Source: Azospirillum brasilense (lineage in GTDB: Bacteria; Pseudomonadota; Alphaproteobacteria; Azospirillales; Azospirillaceae). From it: a stretch of DNA of 64,000 nt. The notes below the pieces were generated by a model. It saw only the letters and a program-made list of their open reading frames with translations. It was not told the DNA's origin and searched no databases. The stretch covers positions 1 to 64,000 of the forward strand of contig NZ_QLKQ01000020.1 in assembly GCF_003349955.1 (NCBI RefSeq), written 5' to 3'. Positions within the stretch are counted from its first letter, which is position 1, and every line of letters begins with the position of its first letter. The position numbers were made by a program, and so were the translations under genes. Below, piece after piece: positions 1-6,306 of this stretch.

Positions 1-109
1 GTTCGGCGCGCCGGGCGCCCTGTTCAACCAGAACCTCGGCACCGTCTCCAACCTCGCCGCCGGCATCGGCAACAAGGCGCAGCAGCAGGTCACCGGCATC
101 CAGAAGTAA
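1..109 (+). CDS. C-terminal fragment of an unknown protein (5' end outside the window)
   Basis: The frame beginning at base 2 is open to a TAA at 107-109 and encodes 35 residues ending in NKAQQQVTGIQK. It is rich in Ala, Gly, Asn and Gln. The strong hairpin plus T-run directly downstream supports it as the true end of a transcribed gene. The family cannot be told from this fragment; I see no motif. Confidence 0.5.
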   Translation, partial: FGAPGALFNQNLGTVSNLAAGIGNKAQQQVTGIQK

Positions 110-148
110 GGCTCCCCCGCTTCGCATCCCTCCCTCCCCGAACCTCGC

Positions 149-179
149 GGCCGGCAGACCTCTGCCGGCCGTCTTTTTT
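149..179 (+). terminator. Rho-independent terminator of the truncated first gene
   Basis: A perfect 10-bp stem (GGCCGGCAGA at 149-158 pairing with TCTGCCGGCC at 161-170) with a two-base loop is followed by GTCTTTTTT. It lies 40 bases after the stop of the first gene. Confidence 0.8.
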
Positions 180-268
180 GCCGGTCGTCTTTTTGCGCGG
201 CGCAGGAAACGGGTGGCCCCGCTTCGCGGCATCGGCGACGATCCCGGCGGCAGGACCGGGAGGGCATC

Positions 269-499
269 ATGGACGAGGAGGCGATGTGGAGCGCGGTGGC
301 GCACCGGGACCGCGACGGTGACGGGCGCTTCGTCTACGCGGTGCGCACCACCGGCGTCTATTGCCGGCCGTCCTGTCCGTCGCGACGGGCCAAGCGGGAA
401 AACGTCGCGTTCCACCCCGATGCCACGGCGGCGGAGGCGGCGGGCTTCCGCCCCTGCAAGCGCTGCCGCCCCGACGCGCCGCCATCCACGCTTACATGA
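269..499 (+). pseudogene. ada: Stand-alone Ada metal-binding domain (truncated Ada)
   Basis: Encodes 76 aa matching only the N-terminal zinc domain of Ada, the methyl-phosphotriester repair protein and regulator of the alkylation response. Cys32, Cys36, Cys63 and Cys66 have exactly the 4/27/3 spacing of the four zinc cysteines of E. coli Ada (38, 42, 69, 72). The surrounding VYCRPSC and GFRPCKRCRPD blocks are intact. The AraC-type helix-turn-helix and the O6-methylguanine methyltransferase domain are absent: the frame stops eight bases inside the 3' end of the convergent YeiH gene. A good Shine-Dalgarno (GGGAGGG) precedes the ATG, so it may still be translated. Either a decayed ada gene or a genuine single-domain Ada protein; decay seems more likely. 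Confidence 0.65.
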
Positions 500-1541
500 T
501 TCCCAGCAGCCGGATCAGCCCCAGCCCGATGGCGCCGAGCGCCGCCAGCGACAGCACCACCGCCGCGGTGACGCGCAGACCCGCCCGCGACAGCATCCGC
601 ACGTCCACCCCGAGCCCCAGGGCGGCCATCGACAACACCGTCAGGACGCCCGCCGCGGTCTGGCTGGCCGCCAGGGCGGCGTCCGGGATCAGCCCCGCCG
701 CCCGCAGCCCGGCCAGCGCCAGGAAACCAAGGATGAACCAGGGCACCAGCCGGCGCAGCGGGAGGCGGGTCTTGGCGCTCCCTTCCCGGGCAGCGTCTTC
801 CGGCTTCGCCATCAAGGCCAGCGCCACCACCACCGGCCCCAGCATCAGCACGCGCAGCAGCTTCACCAGCGTCCCGACCTGGACGCTCAGCGCGCCGACC
901 GGGGCCGTCGCCGCCAGGATCTGCGGCACCGCGTAAACGGTCAGCCCGGCGAACACGCCGTACTGCATGGGGCTGAGGCCGAGCAACGGCACCAGCAGCG
1001 GCAGGCCGAGCACCACCAGAACACCCAGCACCGCCGTGAAGGCGATGGCCGCGGCCACGTCGTCGCCGTGCGCTCCGATCACCGGCGCCGTCGCCGCGAT
1101 GGCCGAGTTGCCGCAGATCGAGTTGCCGCAGGCGACCAGCACCGCCATGCGCGGCGGCAATCCCAACAGGCGCCCAATGCCGTAGCTGACCGCCAGGGCC
1201 AGCGCGACCACCCCGGCGATGCCCGCCACCAGCCCCGGCCCGGCGGCCAGGATCGTCTGCGGATCGATGGAAGCGCCCAGCAGCAGCACCGCGACCTCAA
1301 GCAGCGTCTTGGCGCTGAAGTCCGTTCCCGCCTTCCAGCGCCGCCCCGGCGCCCAGACGCTGCGCAGGGCCACCCCGATCAGGATCGCCAGGACCAGCGC
1401 CTCCAGCCAGGCCTGCCCGAAGACCCGCAGTTCGAGGCTTTGCAAGGCCAGCGCCGCGCCGCTCACGCCGGAGCAGAGCAGAATTCCCGGCAACAGGGTG
1501 CGCAGGGTCTGGCGGGGCGATGAAAATGCAGGGGTCGGCAT
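492..1541 (-). CDS. yeiH: YeiH-family (UPF0324) putative sulfate exporter
   Basis: A 349-aa inner-membrane protein with about ten hydrophobic segments, the full length of the UPF0324/YeiH family. The family hallmark is visible in the middle (CGNSICGNSAIAATAPVIG), followed by GLTVYAVPQILAA. Family members are annotated as putative sulfate exporters; the substrate here is inferred only. It is divergent from a YeiE-like LysR regulator, the usual arrangement for this pair, and its 3' end overlaps the truncated ada frame by eight bases. The reverse-strand start at 1541 gives a short cytoplasmic N-terminus before the first helix. Confidence 0.85.
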   Translation of the reverse strand: MPTPAFSSPRQTLRTLLPGILLCSGVSGAALALQSLELRVFGQAWLEALVLAILIGVALRSVWAPGRRWKAGTDFSAKTLLEVAVLLLGASIDPQTILAAGPGLVAGIAGVVALALAVSYGIGRLLGLPPRMAVLVACGNSICGNSAIAATAPVIGAHGDDVAAAIAFTAVLGVLVVLGLPLLVPLLGLSPMQYGVFAGLTVYAVPQILAATAPVGALSVQVGTLVKLLRVLMLGPVVVALALMAKPEDAAREGSAKTRLPLRRLVPWFILGFLALAGLRAAGLIPDAALAASQTAAGVLTVLSMAALGLGVDVRMLSRAGLRVTAAVVLSLAALGAIGLGLIRLLGIM

Positions 1542-1612
1542 GGTGTCCTCGAATTCCGATGCCGGGAAGCTGCCCCCTCTGGATCGTTCGTTCCAACGGA
1601 TTATAGTGGATG

Positions 1613-1637
1613 AATCGTTCGGCTAAATCGAACGATT
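1613..1637. promoter_or_regulatory. Palindromic operator between yeiH and the LysR gene
   Basis: AATCGTTCG (1613-1621) and CGAACGATT (1629-1637) form a perfect 9-bp inverted repeat with a 7-bp spacer, ending 17 bases before the regulator's ATG at 1655. A partial copy, ATCGTTCG, lies upstream at 1583-1590. Placement in a divergent LysR intergenic region suggests the LysR recognition and autoregulation site; this is inferred from position and symmetry. Confidence 0.6.
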
Positions 1638-1654
1638 GCAACGGCGGGAACCGC

Positions 1655-2536
1655 ATGACCCTCGAACAGCTCCGCATCTTCGTGGCGGTCGCGACGCAGC
1701 AGCATGTCACGCGGGCCGCCGCTTCCCTGAATCTGACGCAGTCCGCGGTCAGCGCCGCCGTCTCCAGCCTGGAGGCGCGTCACGCCGTCCGCCTGTTCGA
1801 CCGGGTCGGCCGCCGCATCGAACTGACCGAGGCCGGGAGCCTGTTCCTCGGCGAGGCCGTCGCGGTGCTCGCCCGCGCCGAGGCGGCGGAGCGGATGCTG
1901 GCCGACCTGTCGGCGCTGAAGCGCGGCCGCATCGCCATCCACGCCAGCCAGACCATCACCGGCTATTGGCTGCCCGAACGGCTCGTCGCCTTTCACCAGC
2001 GCTATCCGGACGTCGACGTCGCGGTGAAGGCCGCCAACACCGCCCGGGTCGCCAAGGCCGTGCTGGACGGCGCCGCCGATCTCGGGCTGGTGGAAGGGGA
2101 GGTGGCGGACCCGCTGCTCGACCAGGATCTTCTGCCCGGCGACCGCCTGCTGCTGCTGGTCGGGGACGGCCACCCCTGGCGCGGGCGGAGCGACCTGCCA
2201 TTGGAGGAGCTGAACCGCTCCCCCTGGGTCCTGCGCGAGGCCGGGTCGGGCACCCGCTCCGAGTTCGAGGAGGCGCTGCGCGGGCGGGGCAGGGCGCCGG
2301 AGGAGTTGCCGGTGGCGTTGGAGCTGCCCTCGAACGAGGCGGTGCTGTCGGCGGTGATGGCCGGGGCGGGAGCCACCGCCCTGTCGGACTTGGTGGCGCG
2401 CGGCGCGCTGGCAGCCGGGCATCTGCACCGCGTTCCCTTCCCGCTGCCCGAGCGCCCCTTCCGCCTGCTGCGCCACCGCGAGCGCGGGTTGAGCCACGCC
2501 GCCCGGACCTTCCGCGACGGGCTGCTGGCGGAGTAG
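1655..2536 (+). CDS. LysR-family regulator, YeiE-like
   Basis: A 293-aa LysR-type regulator. The N-terminal winged helix (about residues 2-60, MTLEQLRIFVAVA through NLTQSAVSAAVSSLE) is followed by a substrate-binding domain with WVLREAGSGTR and a glycine-rich GAGATALS segment, as in the YeiE/CysB-like branch. The ATG at 1655 is preferred over the upstream ATG at 1610, because the family starts at the MTLEQLR segment and the upstream start would run through the operator palindrome. It is divergent from the YeiH transporter gene and probably controls it and itself. The effector is unknown; YeiE homologues respond to sulfite, which would fit a sulfur-anion transporter. Confidence 0.85.
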   Translation: MTLEQLRIFVAVATQQHVTRAAASLNLTQSAVSAAVSSLEARHAVRLFDRVGRRIELTEAGSLFLGEAVAVLARAEAAERMLADLSALKRGRIAIHASQTITGYWLPERLVAFHQRYPDVDVAVKAANTARVAKAVLDGAADLGLVEGEVADPLLDQDLLPGDRLLLLVGDGHPWRGRSDLPLEELNRSPWVLREAGSGTRSEFEEALRGRGRAPEELPVALELPSNEAVLSAVMAGAGATALSDLVARGALAAGHLHRVPFPLPERPFRLLRHRERGLSHAARTFRDGLLAE

Positions 2537-2551
2537 GGCAGGGGAGGGGGG

Positions 2552-3514
2552 TCAGACCACCTCGTCGAACTCGACCCTGGGAATGTCGATCCAGCTCTCC
2601 GGCTCGCCGGCGTCCTTGCGCCAGAAGATCACCGGCAGGTCGGCGTTCAGCACGCGGGCGATCGAGGCGCCGCGCGCCGTCATCAGCTCCTTGTATTCCG
2701 CGGCCTCGACGATGCGCACGCCGTAGCCGGGGATGCGGTCGGCCTGGAGCACGGGGCCGAGCGCGTTCTTGAACTTGCGCAGGTCGTTGTCGGAACCGAC
2801 CCGCTTGCGCAGCGGCTCCAGGGCCATCCAGAAGGCCGTGCCGTGCCCCAGATGGGCGCGGGCGATCTCGTAGAGCCGCTTCTCGATGGGCTTCAGCGCG
2901 AAGTAGTCTTCCGAATAGGTCAGCAGGTTGTTGCCCAGCGCCGCCCGCACCACCCAGTTCGACAGGACCAGGGTCAGGCCGCGCACCTGCCGCTCACCGT
3001 CCTTCTTGCCGCGGCGGTACAGCAGCTTGTAGTCGGAGATCCAGGAGAAGGCGCCGCTCTCGCCCTCGCCGCCGGCCTCCAGGTTGGTCTTGATCTGGGT
3101 GCCCTGAAGCCGCTCCAGCGCTCCTTCGATCTTGTCGTAGGCGCTGCCCCCGGCGGTCTTGCCGACGATGCGCTGGAGATCGCTGGTGGTGAAGTGAAGC
3201 TTCCCCACCTCCGGCCCCATCTTGCCCTCGGCCATCTTCTCGCGCAGCAGCGAGACGGCGTAGATCAGCACCGACTTGTCCCAGATCGTCGCGACGCCGA
3301 CGTCGCGCGGGGCGCGCACCTCGATCTTCACCTTGCCGTCGTCGTAGGTGGGAAGGCTTTCCACCTTGTCCTTCGACAGGCCGAACAGCGAATAGGCCAT
3401 CAGGGCCCGGTCGTTGTTCACGTCGCCGCGCAGCGGCGAATCCAGCCGCAGCGCCAGCTGGACCGGACGGTCCAGCAGTTCGGCGTTTTCCTTGTCGGTG
3501 TTGTGGTCGTCCAT
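2552..3514 (-). CDS. repA: Replication initiator protein RepA (RPA family)
   Basis: A 320-aa plasmid replication initiator of the RPA family (PF10134 type), which binds iterons at the origin and starts replication. The diagnostic block IWDKSVLIYAVSLL lies near residue 83, followed by a winged-helix region (HFTTSDLQRIVGKTAGGSAY) and the late family motif SEDYFALKPIEKRLYEIAR. The chosen ATG at 3514 excludes an upstream in-frame extension (to 3841) that runs through iterons and has no protein-like character. About 1 kb of repeat-rich DNA upstream carries the origin. Two iteron copies in opposite orientation lie 86 and 149 bases ahead of the start, a common arrangement for autorepression. It marks the window as part of a megaplasmid or chromid. 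Confidence 0.88.
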   Translation of the reverse strand: MDDHNTDKENAELLDRPVQLALRLDSPLRGDVNNDRALMAYSLFGLSKDKVESLPTYDDGKVKIEVRAPRDVGVATIWDKSVLIYAVSLLREKMAEGKMGPEVGKLHFTTSDLQRIVGKTAGGSAYDKIEGALERLQGTQIKTNLEAGGEGESGAFSWISDYKLLYRRGKKDGERQVRGLTLVLSNWVVRAALGNNLLTYSEDYFALKPIEKRLYEIARAHLGHGTAFWMALEPLRKRVGSDNDLRKFKNALGPVLQADRIPGYGVRIVEAAEYKELMTARGASIARVLNADLPVIFWRKDAGEPESWIDIPRVEFDEVV

Positions 3515-3599
3515 GCACCCAGTCTCCCCGGCCGCGCCGCTGGCGGTTACGGTATTGATTCCCGATACGCCCCGCATGTTCCACAGCGCAGGCGCCAAC

Positions 3600-3613
3600 G
3601 TCGCCATTCTGCC
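3600..3613 (-). repeat. Iteron copy 1 (inverted, one mismatch)
   Basis: GTCGCCATTCTGCC, the reverse complement of the iteron core with one change, 86 bp upstream of the repA start. Flanking GAAAG extends the match to the GCCGAA end of other copies. Confidence 0.75.
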
Positions 3614-3662
3614 GAAAGATTCCTCACCGGCTGGAAACGACGCTGTGACCGTGCGGACGAAT

Positions 3663-3676
3663 GTCGCCGTTCTGCC
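3663..3676 (-). repeat. Iteron copy 2 (inverted, exact core)
   Basis: GTCGCCGTTCTGCC, the exact reverse complement of the core. With copy 1 it lies on the repA side of the origin, where RepA binding could repress repA. Confidence 0.8.
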
Positions 3677-3842
3677 AGTTCCCCCGGACGCCGTGCCCCG
3701 CTGGGGCTCCTCCCTGCCGAAAGCGTCCGCGTTCTGACGGTCCGGACTCCCGACAAGCCACAAAAGGGCTCTGAAAGGCTTGGATTCCCTGACTCTTTCC
3801 GGACTCCCCCGGGTCCGGAGGCCGCTGTGGGGGGAGCACATT

Positions 3843-3856
3843 GGCAGAACGGCGAC
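3843..3856 (+). repeat. Iteron copy 3
   Basis: GGCAGAACGGCGAC, exact core, followed by AC as in the other direct copies. Confidence 0.85.
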
Positions 3857-3931
3857 ACTCGGTTGCGCGAGTCGGAGTCCGATTCTCGGCCGATTCCCGG
3901 AGTCACCGATGGGCCACAGACCAGATTATTC

Positions 3932-3945
3932 GGCAGAACGGCGAC
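3932..3945 (+). repeat. Iteron copy 4
   Basis: Exact core, preceded by ATTC and followed by AT; 89 bp after copy 3. Confidence 0.85.
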
Positions 3946-3997
3946 ATCCGGCGGACTCCGACGCTCCGGTGTGGCGCGCCGTGCGCTGGAATCTTTC

Positions 3998-4011
3998 GGC
4001 AGAACGGCGAC
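3998..4011 (+). repeat. Iteron copy 5
   Basis: Exact core, preceded by TTTC; 66 bp after copy 4. Confidence 0.85.
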
Positions 4012-4030
4012 GTTTTCCGTCCGGTTTCTC

Positions 4031-4044
4031 GGCAGAACGGCGAC
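4031..4044 (+). repeat. Iteron copy 6
   Basis: Exact core, preceded by TCTC and followed by AC; 33 bp after copy 5. Confidence 0.85.
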
Positions 4045-4347
4045 ACCCGGACGTCGCCCGCCACCGCTCCATAAGGCTCAAAGCCTTGATTCCACTGACT
4101 CCACACCCCGGCATCGGCGCAACCGGAGCGATTCCGACGCACGCATTTGAATCGTGGACAGCCTGTCGGGGCCACGACAACATCTTGCGTAACGGGCTCA
4201 CCACAGCCCGAACCGATAGCTTTTGGGCCAGGATTTTCGGACCGGATTGCCGGACCGGGATTTTCAGGCTGGCGGCTTCGAACCGCCGCGACACGCCGAA
4301 GGGGGCGACGATGAGGTAAGGGAGGACACGACCTCCGGAAACACAAA

Positions 4348-4373
4348 GGGCACAGGTTTGGCGACCTGTGCCC
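4348..4373. terminator. Hairpin in the origin, terminator-like on the minus strand
   Basis: GGGCACAGGT (4348-4357) pairs perfectly with ACCTGTGCCC (4364-4373) around a 6-base loop. Read on the minus strand it is followed by TTTGTGTTT, resembling an intrinsic terminator that would stop transcription heading into the iterons. It could instead be a structural element of the origin. Confidence 0.5.
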
Positions 4374-4551
4374 TCGTGCACACCGAAGTGTCGAAAACCG
4401 ATGGAAGACCGGGAGAACCGGACCCCGCATCAGCGGTTTGGCGACTTCATGATGCCAGGGCAGGTCCGGAAAACCAAGTGGAATCGCGGATTCCACTGAC
4501 GCTCCCGCTTTGTCTTCCGCCGGGATCGAAGCGCTGGATCATGGGAAGACA

Positions 4552-5406
4552 ATGACCCCGTACACGACCTTGTACCGGCGATGGATCGCTGCGCCCGGCG
4601 TCGGAGCCGCGGAAATCGCGGTGCTCTCCGGCCTTTACGCGCGTGCGGACGCCGCCGGCGTCTGCGCCGGTCTGGTCCAGGACGAGCTGGCCGCCGAACT
4701 CGGCAAGAGCCGTCCCTGGCTGTCCGCCGTGTTGACCAAGCTGCAGGCACCGGACCTGTCCCTGGTGGAAGCCCGCCGCGAACGCGGTTTCCGCGGGATG
4801 GTCTATGCCCTGGTGGGCGCGCAGGACACCGACTCTTCCGGTCGGCCAGCCGACACCACCCGTCAGCCGGCTGACGGACTCCTAAGGACTGAGAATCCCC
4901 TGAATCCTGATTCTCAAAACTCCTCCTCCTTCCGGGCGGGGGGATCGGTTGGATCATCGGGAAGCCGGGTCCAGCCCGCCAAAGACGCCCTTGCCGAGGA
5001 CTGGCAGCCGGATGCCGCCGATCTGGCCTGGGCCGTGGAGGCCCGTCCGGAGGTCGATCCAGCCACCGTGACCCGCAAGTTCGTGTCCTGGTGCCGCAAG
5101 GCCAACGCCCGCAACGGCTACAGCCCGTCCGACCCGTCCGGCGCCTGGCGGAAATGGGTGGCGCGCGAACTGGTCGCCCCCGCCGCGGCACCGGACGGCG
5201 AAAAGCCCGAAGGCACCGTCGTCCCCTTTGAAACCAAGTCCCGCCGCCCCTCCAACCGGAGCGACCAGAATGACCGTCACAGCCCTGATCGCCAGCTCTC
5301 CGAGCTTTCCCGCCAGCGCCGCCCCGCCGACGCCGGACATGGCGTGGCTGCCCGCAACGCCGGGGTCCTCTCTGCCCTGCGCGATCGCCTCGCTCGCCCG
5401 GCTTGA
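4552..5406 (+). CDS. Replicon-associated protein with DnaT-like C-terminal domain
   Basis: A 284-aa protein next to the origin. Residues 1-95 look like a winged-helix DNA-binding module (LYRRWIAAPGVGAAEIAVLSGL, then a GKSRPWLSAVLTKLQ recognition-helix-like segment). A low-complexity Ser/Gly linker follows (about 100-145), then a segment beginning DWQPDAADLAWAVEA and containing FVSWCRKAN and WRKWVARE, which resembles the DnaT-type single-strand-binding fold of plasmid and phage replication proteins. The ATG at 4552 is preferred over the upstream start at 4510 because GGGAAGAC provides a ribosome site. It overlaps the next gene by 137 bases. A role in replisome loading is inferred from domain and location. 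Confidence 0.6.
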   Translation: MTPYTTLYRRWIAAPGVGAAEIAVLSGLYARADAAGVCAGLVQDELAAELGKSRPWLSAVLTKLQAPDLSLVEARRERGFRGMVYALVGAQDTDSSGRPADTTRQPADGLLRTENPLNPDSQNSSSFRAGGSVGSSGSRVQPAKDALAEDWQPDAADLAWAVEARPEVDPATVTRKFVSWCRKANARNGYSPSDPSGAWRKWVARELVAPAAAPDGEKPEGTVVPFETKSRRPSNRSDQNDRHSPDRQLSELSRQRRPADAGHGVAARNAGVLSALRDRLARPA

Positions 5407-6193
5407 GCGCGCCGACCTGCGCTTCGAGATCGCGGACCGCGCGCCGGAGGAGATTGGCGCGCTGGCCGAACGGGTCGAGGCCGCCCTTGAAACCGCTTGC
5501 CCGGCCATCGGCGTGGAGAATGTGCTGACCGGCATCGAGAAGCTGGCGGCCCGCTTCGGCCTGGAGCTTCCGGACGCCGACATGCTGGAGGCCGACATTC
5601 TCGAAATGGCCGGCTGGCCCGCCGAGGACTGGATCGCCGGTTTCCGCGGCGTCTGGTCCTCCTTCCGCTCCGGCTACCGGCGTTTTCCCACGGTGGGCGA
5701 CTTCCGCGCCGCCGCCGGTCAGGCTTCGGTCTCTGGCGGGACGGCGTCCCTGCGCCGGCTGGCCATGGCCCTGCGCCAGGAGCAGCAGATCCGCGCCCGT
5801 GAAATCGCCCATCGCCGCCGCCAGAAGGAGAAGGAGGCGGAAACCGCCCGCCGCCAGCAGGCCGCCGTCCTGGCGGCCCCTCCGGCGACACCGCCGCGTC
5901 CGGCAGAGGTTGTTTCCGCTCCGGTCACCGCCACGCCGGACGATCCGCCGGTGGACTTGGCTTCCGTGCAACCTTTGTCACAGACGACATCGGTGCTCCT
6001 GAAAAGCTTCACAAGGGATCGCTTGGCCAATTTTGCCCATACCAGGGTATGCGAAGGACAGGGATACGCATTTTTCAGTAAGAAGCCGTGTAAGAAAAGT
6101 TCATCCAGAGAACCAGTGCGCTCCATGACTGTTCAGCGGTCCGAGGCAACGGAACGAAGGCTTGGCAGAGCCTTCATTACTCCAACAGGATAA
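5270..6193 (+). CDS. Hypothetical replicon-associated protein
   Basis: A 307-aa protein of unknown family starting inside the preceding gene, suggesting translational coupling. Residues about 40-165 form a helical domain (LARLERADLRFEIADRAPE; WPAEDWIAGFRGVWSSFRSG; FPTVGDFRAAAG). Next comes a charged coiled-coil-like stretch rich in Arg, Glu and Lys (about 175-210) and a Pro/Ala linker. The last 75 or so codons differ in composition from the rest (lower GC, Ser/Lys/Phe-rich) and may be a recently acquired or non-conserved tail. Its coupling to the DnaT-like gene and nearness to oriV suggest a replication or maintenance role, but no function can be assigned. Confidence 0.55.
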   Translation: MTVTALIASSPSFPASAAPPTPDMAWLPATPGSSLPCAIASLARLERADLRFEIADRAPEEIGALAERVEAALETACPAIGVENVLTGIEKLAARFGLELPDADMLEADILEMAGWPAEDWIAGFRGVWSSFRSGYRRFPTVGDFRAAAGQASVSGGTASLRRLAMALRQEQQIRAREIAHRRRQKEKEAETARRQQAAVLAAPPATPPRPAEVVSAPVTATPDDPPVDLASVQPLSQTTSVLLKSFTRDRLANFAHTRVCEGQGYAFFSKKPCKKSSSREPVRSMTVQRSEATERRLGRAFITPTG

Positions 6194-6306
6194 CGCCTAT
6201 ATAATCAGGCTCATCCCATCGTTTCAAATTCCGGTGGCGAAGCACGAAAGGGGGGAGCAAGATACGATAATCCGTTCGTGCCTCGAACTTTTCGGATTGT
6301 CCATCC

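Larger units (their letters stand above)
3515..4551. other. Origin of replication region (oriV) with iterons
   Basis: A non-coding stretch of just over 1 kb between repA and the next gene. It holds six copies of a 14-bp iteron core (GGCAGAACGGCGAC), a second family of GGACTCC repeats, two copies of GATTCCACTGAC (4088-4099 and 4489-4500) and a perfect 10-bp hairpin. The four plus-oriented iterons are spaced 89, 66 and 33 bp apart, near whole helical turns. No perfect DnaA box was seen by eye and no strongly AT-rich block is obvious. Confidence 0.8.

Noticed and set aside
3515..3841. Longer RepA with a 109-residue N-terminal extension
   Set aside because: The extension reads through iterons, is Arg/Ser-rich and unlike the family; the ATG at 3514 fits the normal size.
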